DNA of 21,412 bases from assembly GCA_964534995.1 (NCBI GenBank), contig CAZHSC010000063.1, positions 1 to 21,412 of the forward strand, given 5' to 3'. Positions 14,684 through 21,412 of the stretch are shown here, in pieces. Every line of letters starts with the position of its first letter. The first letter of the stretch is position 1. Source of the DNA: JAJTFW01 sp964534995. GTDB lineage: Bacteria; Bacteroidota; Bacteroidia; AKYH767-A; OLB10. The notes beneath the pieces were generated by a model, which saw only the letters and a program-made list of their open reading frames with translations, ran no database searches and had not been told where the DNA came from. The translations under genes and the position numbers were made by a program.

Positions 14684-16135
14684 TTGAGGAAGAAGTTTCT
14701 TTTTGCACTTTTGATGATATCTCTGCAGGCAAATCACTTGTTTGCCCAGGAGATGTGGGGGGCTGCCCATAGCAATTATTCCGGCCAGATGGGGCTTGAC
14801 CTGAACCCGGCATCTATTGCAGGCGCGCCCTACCAGTGGGAATTGCATTTTCTGTCGGCGGATGCAGCTTTGCTGAATAATTTTATGTACCTGAAGGCTA
14901 AGAGCAGGTTGATCAGGAAAGGAGTGGCGGGTGAAAATATTGAGGAGGGCCAGATCACGGACCGGTACACACAGAAGCCGGATAAATTTGCTTATGGATC
15001 CGCTTTTTTGAAGTTGCCGGCTTTTATCTGGGTCAGGAAAAAATACGCATTGGCCTTTCATGCTTCCGCCAGAGCGGAGTTCAGCGCGACCTCAGTTCCT
15101 TACCACCTGGCAAAGTATCTGAAGGAAGGTTTCGATTATGACGGACAACAGGATAACCTCTATACGGTTAATGACGCAAAGGCGGGATACATCGCCTGGA
15201 ATGAAATAGGCATTACCGGCGCCACTGTGCTTGCCGACAAACCCGGCTCCTACCTTAGCGGGGGGCTCACCGTTAATTATAATTATGGGATGAGCGGCTT
15301 ATACATTCTGATGGAACATGCGGAGTATATTGTTCCCGCCGACACACTTCTTGTGATCAATACCATGAATGCCAGTTATGGGCATTCCACACCCGGAAAT
15401 CATAGTAACAGTTCCGATAACCCATTGCTGCAAAGGGGTAAGGGCTTTTCAATCAGCGGAGGAATCCAGTATTACAAAAACCGCAACGATGCTTTTTTTG
15501 ATCCCTGCGCCCGTAAAACGGGTGATAAGCCTTATGATTATAAACTTGGTTTTTCGGTGCTGGACCTTGGATATATCAGTTATACCACTTCCGCTCTCAA
15601 TTTTCTAATAGATAACAGGAGTACACTCTGGTACGGGATAGACACTACTAACTTTAACGGGCAGATTTATACAGATTCCATCCTGAGTGAACAATTTTAC
15701 GGAACACGCCGCGGGTCGCGCAACGGGCGCAATTTTACGATGTATCTTCCGGCAGCTGCTTCGGTACAGTTTGACCTGCCGTTTAATGAAAATCTTTTCA
15801 TTAACTTTTCAGTAATTCAACGTATTCCATTGGGCAAAACAGCCATCCGCAGATCGAACCAGATAGCGGTCACACCCCGCTTCGAGTCGCGGAGATTTGA
15901 ATTATCCCTTCCGGTATCCTACTATGATTTTTTCCGTCCCAGGATCGGGTTGGGTTTGCGATATGGTATATTCACCATAGGGACGGACATGCTCAGTCCT
16001 TTAATGGGCATTACTGACAGTTACGGAGCCGATCTCTATTTCGGAATGGCCTGGAAGCACTTCAAAAGTTGCCATGGAGCGGGCAGGAAAGGCCCACGGG
16101 TGAAAAGTCTTGAACGCTGTCGTAATGATAACTAA
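14684..16135 (+). CDS. Secreted DUF5723-family protein (barrel-like), TTG start
   Basis: At 483 residues, it opens with a signal peptide (MRKKFLFALLMISLQANHLF, cleaved after AQ). The next segment NYSGQMGLDLNPASIAGAPY (31-50) is the N-terminal signature I associate with DUF5723 proteins of Bacteroidota, followed by long strand-like, Tyr/Gly-rich sequence to the end, consistent with an outer-membrane barrel. There is no ATG before codon 11, and an in-frame TAA lies 15 nt upstream, so the TTG at 14684 is the only start that keeps the signal peptide. The basic tail (GRKGPRVKSLERCRNDN) is not strand-like. The stop is immediately next to the stop of the opposite-strand asparaginase gene. Function is unknown. 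Confidence 0.8.
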   Translation: MRKKFLFALLMISLQANHLFAQEMWGAAHSNYSGQMGLDLNPASIAGAPYQWELHFLSADAALLNNFMYLKAKSRLIRKGVAGENIEEGQITDRYTQKPDKFAYGSAFLKLPAFIWVRKKYALAFHASARAEFSATSVPYHLAKYLKEGFDYDGQQDNLYTVNDAKAGYIAWNEIGITGATVLADKPGSYLSGGLTVNYNYGMSGLYILMEHAEYIVPADTLLVINTMNASYGHSTPGNHSNSSDNPLLQRGKGFSISGGIQYYKNRNDAFFDPCARKTGDKPYDYKLGFSVLDLGYISYTTSALNFLIDNRSTLWYGIDTTNFNGQIYTDSILSEQFYGTRRGSRNGRNFTMYLPAAASVQFDLPFNENLFINFSVIQRIPLGKTAIRRSNQIAVTPRFESRRFELSLPVSYYDFFRPRIGLGLRYGIFTIGTDMLSPLMGITDSYGADLYFGMAWKHFKSCHGAGRKGPRVKSLERCRNDN

Positions 16136-17071
16136 TCAGTCTCGGTAGATAGCCGTATAACTTTTTCCTGTTTCCGTTAACCAGCCCCGGTACATACCTT
16201 CAGAATTAAAAGGAAGGGCGATGTGTCCCGTGCTATCCACAGCAACTGCTCCTCCTTCACCGCCCAGTGCCACCAGTTTTTCGCCGATAACTTTTTGACA
16301 GGCATCCTGTAAACTCATACCTCTATATTCCATCAGGCAGGAAATATCATAGGCCACCACGGCCCGTATAAAATACTCACCGTGTCCTGTACAACTCACC
16401 GCGCAGGTGATGTTGTTAGCATAGGTACCGGCGCCAATTACCGGACTGTCGCCAATGCGGTTAAATCTTTTATTGGTCATTCCTCCGGTACTGGTAGCTG
16501 CGGCAAGGTTTCCGAGCATATCCCTGGCAACAGCGCCTACCGTTCCGAATTTTTTATCACCGGGCATGCTGCTGTGGTCCAGTATGACTTTTCCTTCGCG
16601 CAAAGCGGCCTCCAGCTGCCGGAAACGCTGTTCGGTATAAAAATAGGATGGTGGTTCAAAGTGGATACCCGCTTCACGGGCGAAAGTTTCGGCGCCCTTT
16701 CCCGACAGCATCACATGTTCTGATTTCTCCATGACCGCGCGGGCAAGGAGCACCGGGTTTTTTATTCCGGTAATGCCGGCCACCGCGCCCGCTTCCAGGC
16801 TATCACCCCGCATCACCGCGGCGTCCATCTCATGCGTGGCATCCGCCGTAAATACCGATCCCTTGCCAGCATTGAAGAGGGGGCAATCTTCGAGACTCAT
16901 CACCGCGCTGATAACGGCATCCATAGCCGAACCTCCTCCGGCCAGTATCTTTCCGGCTCCTGAAAGGGCGGCTTCCAGTGCTGTGCTGTAACTGTTTTCC
17001 AGATCAGGGGTGAGGGATGCCCTGCTGATAGTGCCTGCGCCTCCATGAATTGCCAGACTGTATGTTGACAT
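16136..17071 (-). CDS. iaaA: Isoaspartyl peptidase / plant-type L-asparaginase (Ntn hydrolase)
   Basis: This 311-residue proenzyme should self-cleave before T177 in KFGTVGAVA to give alpha and beta subunits, and then hydrolyse beta-aspartyl dipeptides and asparagine. Family landmarks: AIHGGAGTI at the N-terminus (7-15), GGGSAMDAVISAV (45-57), FNAGKGSVFT (66-75), EMDAAVM, the nucleophile segment at 175-182, AATSTGGMTNKRFNRIGDSP (191-210) and GAGTYANN. There is no signal peptide, so it should be cytoplasmic. No clear -7 element is visible before the ATG. The gene lies 85 bp downstream of yggS on the same strand, so read-through from yggS is possible. Confidence 0.92.
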   Translation of the reverse strand: MSTYSLAIHGGAGTISRASLTPDLENSYSTALEAALSGAGKILAGGGSAMDAVISAVMSLEDCPLFNAGKGSVFTADATHEMDAAVMRGDSLEAGAVAGITGIKNPVLLARAVMEKSEHVMLSGKGAETFAREAGIHFEPPSYFYTEQRFRQLEAALREGKVILDHSSMPGDKKFGTVGAVARDMLGNLAAATSTGGMTNKRFNRIGDSPVIGAGTYANNITCAVSCTGHGEYFIRAVVAYDISCLMEYRGMSLQDACQKVIGEKLVALGGEGGAVAVDSTGHIALPFNSEGMYRGWLTETGKSYTAIYRD

Positions 17072-17156
17072 ATTGGATATCGGTTATTATTTTTGGTTTC
17101 AGAATAATTTAATGACAGTCATTCCGGAAAATCCTTTTCTTCGCTGCTGATTATTA

Positions 17157-17825
17157 TTAAGCACGCGCGCCGAATAAAATACTCCCCACCCGGATCATAT
17201 TACTGCCGCAATCCAGCGCAATTCGGTAATCATCGCTCATTCCCATCGACAGGATGTCGAAGGCATCGGGATCCATCGACATCATACGGCAATTTGCAAA
17301 TAAATAATGTAATCCGGTAAATTCTTTCTTAATCTGTTCCCTGTTTTCGGTAAGGGTGGCCATGCCCATAAGGCCCCGGATCCTTATGTTTTCCAGTTCA
17401 CTGAGTTCGGGGTATAGCATCAATGCTTCCGTTTCCTGCTCACTGAATCCGAATTTACTTTCTTCCGATGCGATATGTACCTGTATCAGGCAATCCGCCA
17501 CCAGTGATAGTTTTTTCGCTTCCTTGTTGATTTCTTTCAACAGTTTGTAACTGTCTACACTCTGAATGAGGTGCACGAAGGGAATGATGTTTCTGACTTT
17601 ATTGCTTTGCAAATGACCGATGAAGTGCCAGCGTGCCTTCGTTTTGACTTCTTCTTTTTTTTCACAGAGTTCCTGCACGTAATTTTCGCCGAAATCAAAC
17701 TGCCCGGCTTTCATGGCATCCAGGATGTCCGACACCGGTTTTTTCTTGGTGACAGCCACCAGGGAGGCTTTGTAGCTTTCCAACTCTTTTATTAATCGTT
17801 CAAATGCTGTTTTATCGAATGCCAT
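17157..17825 (-). CDS. yggS: YggS-family pyridoxal-phosphate homeostasis protein
   Basis: At 222 residues this is a single-domain alanine-racemase-fold PLP carrier. The cofactor lysine is K27 in LVAVTKKKP. Other family marks are FGENYVQEL, WHFIGHLQSNKVR, IQSVDSYKLL, HIASEESKFGFS, IRGLMGMATLTE, SMGMSDDYRIALDCGSNMIR and the C-terminal VGSILFGAR. The family buffers PLP and keeps amino-acid and keto-acid pools balanced; it has no known catalytic turnover. Its ATG follows the stop of the upstream alpha/beta hydrolase after one nucleotide (TAATATG), so the two are co-translated. This partner is not the usual proC/yggT/sepF neighbourhood. Confidence 0.93.
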   Translation of the reverse strand: MAFDKTAFERLIKELESYKASLVAVTKKKPVSDILDAMKAGQFDFGENYVQELCEKKEEVKTKARWHFIGHLQSNKVRNIIPFVHLIQSVDSYKLLKEINKEAKKLSLVADCLIQVHIASEESKFGFSEQETEALMLYPELSELENIRIRGLMGMATLTENREQIKKEFTGLHYLFANCRMMSMDPDAFDILSMGMSDDYRIALDCGSNMIRVGSILFGARA

Positions 17826-17826
17826 A

Positions 17827-18528
17827 TTACTTCATACATCTGGTTATTTCATGAGCGAGATATTGCTGGTCCACCTTTTCAAAAAGATGTGGCGTGGAAG
17901 GCATGACAAGTAAGGAAGCATTGGGAAGCTGCGTATACACGTGATAAGTTTCGTCAACACTCACCATAGAGTCCCGGTCACCCAGGGCGAGTCGTACCGG
18001 GCAAGAGATATTTTCAAATTCAGCAGCGGTGAGGGGATGTTTGCCCAGATGCTTCAACAGGTGGATGGTTTCAAGGGCAACTTTTTTCCAGTCATTCGGG
18101 CTATGTCTTTCGGCCAGCTGCGTCGTGAAGGCCGGTGATTTATTTTCAAGAAATTCAGGTTGTATCAGGCGTGATTCTTTTTCCGCAATTTCAGGCCTCC
18201 AGTTGAATTTGGTGCCCAGCGTCATCACGGAGGAGAAACAGCCATTCTTGTTTGCTTCCAGCCACAGTGCAGCATAACCACCCATACTGTAGCCAAAAAC
18301 ATGACAACCTACCAGGTGGAATTCGCTGATATGATCCAAAAGGTGTTCGGCAAGCAATGGCATGGTTAATATCTGTTCGGCGAAGTTCTTACCCCCATGA
18401 CCCGGAAAATCATAACGATGTACCTCAAAAGATGGGGAAAGTAACTGTTCCAGTTTTTCAAACTGGGAGGCGGAACCCAGAGCGCCATGCAACAGTAGCA
18501 GCGCAGGTTTTGATTTTGTAACACTCAT
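17827..18528 (-). CDS. Alpha/beta hydrolase (MenH/esterase-like)
   Basis: This 233-residue cytoplasmic hydrolase has LLLHGALGSASQFEKL (oxyanion loop), nucleophile S81 in GYSMGG, an acid in LGDRDSMV (D184 or D186) and H214 in STPHLFE. It belongs to the broad family that includes MenH, haloalkane dehalogenase-like and carboxylesterase enzymes. No menaquinone genes lie nearby, so I do not call it menH. Its promoter element (TAATTTTG, 18533-18540) lies 4 nt before the ATG, and the next gene (yggS) follows after 1 nt. Confidence 0.87.
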   Translation of the reverse strand: MSVTKSKPALLLLHGALGSASQFEKLEQLLSPSFEVHRYDFPGHGGKNFAEQILTMPLLAEHLLDHISEFHLVGCHVFGYSMGGYAALWLEANKNGCFSSVMTLGTKFNWRPEIAEKESRLIQPEFLENKSPAFTTQLAERHSPNDWKKVALETIHLLKHLGKHPLTAAEFENISCPVRLALGDRDSMVSVDETYHVYTQLPNASLLVMPSTPHLFEKVDQQYLAHEITRCMK

Positions 18529-18532
18529 TTTC

Positions 18533-18540
18533 CAAAATTA
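18533..18540 (-). promoter_or_regulatory. -7 element of the hydrolase-yggS operon, 4 nt from ATG
   Basis: The minus strand reads TAATTTTG, an exact TAnnTTTG match, then GAAA and the ATG at 18528. This predicts a leaderless transcript. Confidence 0.55.
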
Positions 18541-18577
18541 ATTTATTTCTTACTACGGATTGTCTTCCGGTCAGAAA

Positions 18578-19579
18578 TCATGGCAGCGAATGTTTAATAT
18601 CATCAGCTATTTGCTGCAATATCCTGTGTTCATTAAAAAAGAGGTTCAGTTTTTCTTTGGCGAGTGAGGGTATTTCCTGCGGACTGATATTGTCAAAGCG
18701 GATGTCTTTCAAATAACTGTTGATTTTTTTCAAGTCGGTGATACCGGCTTTCCCGAAGGCCGGTATGCAGGCCTCCGATCTTATTCCGGCGTCTTTTAAT
18801 TTACCCAGGAAGTCAATCATCCAGGAAAGGGCGGCAAAATGGGCAGTCCTGATACAGATGGGTTTAATGCCTTTCATGGCTTTATCCATTTTCATGAAGC
18901 CGGATTGCATGATATTCCTTGTAACATATTCCGGGGGAAATGAATCCGGGATTTCGTCCCCTGATAATTGAATCATACCGCTGCACACTTTAGTATATAT
19001 AGAAATCCATCTTATGTTGCGTCTCAATTCATGTATGCCGTCTTCAAGGTGATTCAGGTTGATTTTTCCTTCCCCGTATTCTTTGGTAATTTTTTTTATA
19101 GCTTTGAGCAGGAACGCTCCGAATCCAGATTTATATTTTTCACATTCCATGCCGCTGCTTTTGTTAAGCAAGTCAGAAAACTTTACCAGCTGTAATGGCT
19201 CAGGGTCTAACCATCCTTCCTTTTTAAGCCAGGACTCTGTTTCTATGGCAGAGGAGTCATGATTTTTTTCAAAAATGCGGAGGAGTCCGGAAGGCCATTT
19301 ACCGCCGTATTTTTTAACATCTTCCAGCAACTGGTAATGATGATCATACCTGCCGAGTGCATCCTCAGCCTTCTTAAAGACCTGGTAATATTCATTGTAA
19401 AAATCATCACTGGTAATTTCTCTGTAAATCCTGCAAAAAGCTTCCAGCCTGAAGAAATTATTTCTGGCACCGGCAAGATAGTACGCATGCACTTGCGACT
19501 CAGATTTCTTTAAAGCGGATGGCATCTGCATCAATGTGCTGATGTCATCACTCACATGCTGTTGGGGTAAAATGATCAT
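18578..19579 (-). CDS. Helical hypothetical protein with weak CHAD-domain-like features
   Basis: About 333 residues from the ATG at 19579. A TTG at 19633 would add 18 residues but lies at a poor position, and the added part (Cys/Trp/Tyr-rich) is not a clean signal peptide. The protein is almost wholly helical and rich in Lys, Glu and Leu. Two segments resemble the paired His/Arg helices of CHAD domains: VHAYYLAGARNNFFRLEAF near the N-terminus and IHELRRNIRWISIY near residue 182, about 150 residues apart. CHAD proteins bind polyphosphate through such basic helices. Here the match is loose, with fewer arginines than usual, so this is only a suggestion. It is transcribed toward the hydrolase-yggS pair, which has its own promoter. 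Confidence 0.7.
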   Translation of the reverse strand: MIILPQQHVSDDISTLMQMPSALKKSESQVHAYYLAGARNNFFRLEAFCRIYREITSDDFYNEYYQVFKKAEDALGRYDHHYQLLEDVKKYGGKWPSGLLRIFEKNHDSSAIETESWLKKEGWLDPEPLQLVKFSDLLNKSSGMECEKYKSGFGAFLLKAIKKITKEYGEGKINLNHLEDGIHELRRNIRWISIYTKVCSGMIQLSGDEIPDSFPPEYVTRNIMQSGFMKMDKAMKGIKPICIRTAHFAALSWMIDFLGKLKDAGIRSEACIPAFGKAGITDLKKINSYLKDIRFDNISPQEIPSLAKEKLNLFFNEHRILQQIADDIKHSLP

Positions 19580-19676
19580 ATTTTCATCCGCTAAGTACCA
19601 TAATAGAATACAAATTAAGCGATAATAAGTCAAGATGAAGATAGGCTGATTTTTTTATTTTCCCCCTTTCTGGGGA

Positions 19677-19707
19677 TTGATGCTGGATGGTATTGCAAAT
19701 AGCTTTG
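19677..19707 (+). promoter_or_regulatory. Complete Bacteroidota promoter (-33 TTG, -7 TAGCTTTG) of the secreted-protein gene
   Basis: TTG (19677-19679), preceded by A, is followed after 20 nt by TAGCTTTG (19700-19707), an exact TAnnTTTG. This is the only site in the window with both elements at standard spacing. The leader would be about 13 nt, A-rich and without a Shine-Dalgarno. Confidence 0.6.
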
Positions 19708-19723
19708 GAAAAAATATTAAGCT

Positions 19724-20911
19724 ATGAAAACGTACTTAAAAATGATGCTGTCACTGTCTGTAATCCTCATGCATGGTCAGCAGGTAAAAGCACAAGCCGA
19801 TTGCAACACTGCAGCGGGCGTATTGGCATTGATGGTCGCTAAGGTGGTGGTAGGAACACCTTCCGACCCATCTACATTACCGCCTACGTCCAATCTTCCT
19901 TTTAATTTCACTTCTGAGTTGTTTAAAATTGCTCAGAATGAATCCAGTAATTCCACCTGTTATTCAAAGGTGTCTTTTATTTTGTATACTTCCTCCAACA
20001 GTACAGCCCTGGATAACCTTCCTAGCCTGGCTTCCTCAAATGCAAATTTCGTTCCTGCTTCCACTATAATTGCCAGTCCCATGGCCAAAAGCAGAACAGG
20101 AAATGTAATCAGCGTGTCAAGCAGTCGTACCCGTTCGCAATATTCCACCTTCACCAGTAGTCCGGGCATAAGTAAAGTAGTCAGACGGAGGGTATATTAC
20201 CGTTTTGCCAAACGCATTACCAATTGCAGCTCATGTTCGGGGCAGGATCCTTATGTATTCAGTCCCGTGTATTCTTTCCTTGTTCCTGACGCGCCTGCTG
20301 CTCCGGTGGTGGCAAAGAAAGCCGACCTGGTTCCTTTTCCTTCAGCTAATTCCAATGTGAATAGACCCCTGTTCAGGCCAACCGGGGCATCACATGGAGC
20401 TAACAATGAAACTTTTTTGCGCTTGCCTGACGAATTCTGCCAGGGACTTGGTACCGGTTCGCAGGTAAGCACTTATAATTGCGGACTGGGTACCAACTGC
20501 AGGGAGTTAAAGCATACCGTACCCCTGGGTCCCGTGGTGTATGCCGCAAAGAATACGGGAGATACAGCCTCCGGTGCATTTACGGTAACGCTGCACCGTA
20601 AGGATAAGGTGGGAAGTAACGCTTCCAGTGTGCTGACGCAGGTGGCCTCCAGTCAGGTGAGCAGTCTTGGTGTGAACGTGCAATCCGCCAATTTTAGTTT
20701 TAATCCCAACAAAACGGTGGATATATATACATTTCCTGATGATAACCCCGGATCATGTTTTGTACGGTGTGACCCCAACCAGGGCGGTTGTGTAGTACCT
20801 TACCAGGAAGAGCAGTATGCCATAAAGGTAGATGGAGGTAACAATGTTACCAATGGTGGTTCGGTTCAGGAAAAGAGCGAATCCAATAATGAAGGAAATC
20901 CCATGGATTAG
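19724..20911 (+). CDS. Secreted hypothetical protein with C-terminal CARDB-like segment
   Basis: This 395-residue protein has a signal peptide (about 1-24, ending KAQA). The mature part has ten cysteines, in close pairs such as NCSSCSG (167-173), NCGLGTNC (252-259) and CFVRCDPNQGGC (345-356), and many Ser/Asn/Thr. The C-terminal part (about 262-390; VVYAAKNTGDTASGAFTVTL, then YAIKVDGGNNV and QEKSESNN) follows the pattern of CARDB domains, Ig-like folds of secreted adhesion and enzyme proteins, with a cysteine-rich insertion. The N-terminal half matches nothing I know. No T9SS sorting tail or membrane anchor is seen, so it is likely periplasmic or secreted. It is monocistronic: its own promoter, and a terminator 19 nt after the stop. 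Confidence 0.8.
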   Translation: MKTYLKMMLSLSVILMHGQQVKAQADCNTAAGVLALMVAKVVVGTPSDPSTLPPTSNLPFNFTSELFKIAQNESSNSTCYSKVSFILYTSSNSTALDNLPSLASSNANFVPASTIIASPMAKSRTGNVISVSSSRTRSQYSTFTSSPGISKVVRRRVYYRFAKRITNCSSCSGQDPYVFSPVYSFLVPDAPAAPVVAKKADLVPFPSANSNVNRPLFRPTGASHGANNETFLRLPDEFCQGLGTGSQVSTYNCGLGTNCRELKHTVPLGPVVYAAKNTGDTASGAFTVTLHRKDKVGSNASSVLTQVASSQVSSLGVNVQSANFSFNPNKTVDIYTFPDDNPGSCFVRCDPNQGGCVVPYQEEQYAIKVDGGNNVTNGGSVQEKSESNNEGNPMD

Positions 20912-20930
20912 ATTATAATTTTTCAGGTTC

Positions 20931-20960
20931 AGCCTGACTCTACGGAGTCAGGCTTTTTTT
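20931..20960 (+). terminator. Rho-independent terminator of the secreted-protein gene
   Basis: AGCCTGACTC (20931-20940), loop TACG, GAGTCAGGCT (20945-20954): a perfect 10-bp stem with a 4-nt loop followed by T's to 20960, starting 19 nt after the TAG. Confidence 0.92.
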
Positions 20961-21412
20961 AGAAAATGTTAACGTATTAATCAAATGCAGATTGGTATTT
21001 GTTCAGCAACTACTTTCCAATTTTAGTTGAATGAGGTTAATTCCAAATATAATTAATTCATTTTAACATGGAGGTACGAATTGCACAGCTTAACAAAAGT
21101 ATTTTTATCTGATACGTTTTGAATTATAAAGTAGTGTTATATAAGAAATGGATTTTAAAGAATATAAATGTTTATACATGGCTCATGTAAAGAATCATGA
21201 ACTTTGATTTGGGTAGGGGAAGTTATTCTTCGGTATTTTAATGTGGAAAGAAGAATATAAACAAGTTCAAATGTTTTTTCTGTGTTCTGGTAAGAAATAT
21301 TTACGATTTTTATATGGGGCGGGGAGGTAAGTCCCCTGGGCCTTAACACTCTGCGAGCGTATGTAAACGTATATAAATACTTATTCCCTGCTCATCTGAA
21401 AAATTATTGCTA
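20961..21412. other. AT-rich stretch to the window end, no gene seen
   Basis: This 452-bp stretch has no ORF with a recognisable product. A minus-strand 64-codon ORF (21155-21349) is the longest. The stretch contains a GGGG-AGGTAAGT-CCCC pairing near 21320-21335 but no clear promoter. It may be the upstream region of a gene beyond the window. Confidence 0.35.

Noticed and set aside
21155..21349. Minus-strand 64-codon ORF near the window end, with two similar TSP-containing stretches
   Set aside because: The resemblance between its two halves is short and loose, there is no family match, and the surroundings are AT-rich and non-coding in appearance.
1..21412. tRNA, rRNA, CRISPR array, intact insertion sequence
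   Set aside because: No regularly spaced repeats, transposase motifs or rRNA segments were seen, and I recognised no tRNA by eye. A short or degenerate tRNA would need a dedicated scan.

Overview
The window looks like chromosomal DNA of a member of the Bacteroidota, probably a Chitinophagaceae-like genus. Three things point there. Several genes are preceded by the phylum's TAnnTTTG-type -7 promoter element. Clear Shine-Dalgarno sequences are absent. The gene content (LpxH, secreted M1 peptidase, DUF5723 protein, viroplasmin-RNase HI, YbdK-type ligase) fits the phylum. The genus is an inference.

Layout. 112-5960 (all minus) is ordinary core sequence: lpxH, an M1 metallopeptidase with a long outer-membrane-like tail, carA and a viroplasmin-type RNase HI. 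Several of these carry their own promoter element in the short gap before the start codon, so they are probably separate transcripts. 5961-8800 is a looser, AT-rich accessory stretch. It holds a decayed DUF4268 gene with four in-frame stops in one unbroken frame, an outer-membrane barrel-like gene, a VOC (glyoxalase-fold) lipoprotein gene, and two copies of a gap-free 127-bp diverged repeat exactly 1118 bp apart that bracket the VOC gene.

9051-12963 (minus) is the most interesting block: an alpha/beta-hydrolase esterase, an ATP-grasp ligase, a GCS2/YbdK carboxylate-amine ligase and a class I glutamine amidotransferase-fold protein, possibly followed by an 83-codon ORF in a TGATG overlap. Two unrelated amide-bond-forming ligases next to an amidase-fold protein and a hydrolase suggest a small-molecule or peptide amidoligase pathway whose product cannot be read from the sequence. 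A divergent intergenic region then leads rightward to a GlcD-type FAD oxidase and a DUF5723 secreted protein.

16136-19579 (minus) carries an isoaspartyl peptidase/asparaginase that abuts the DUF5723 gene tail to tail with no spacer, a YggS PLP-binding protein coupled to an alpha/beta hydrolase (1-nt gap), and an all-helical protein with weak CHAD-like features. 19724-20911 (plus) is a secreted, cysteine-containing protein with a C-terminal CARDB-like segment, a complete -33/-7 promoter and a strong intrinsic terminator. The last 450 bases are AT-rich and show no convincing gene.

A recurring feature is a -7 element only 4-5 nt upstream of ATG, which predicts leaderless or nearly leaderless mRNAs. 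No tRNA, rRNA, CRISPR array or intact transposase was seen. All calls come from reading the sequence by eye; no searches were run.
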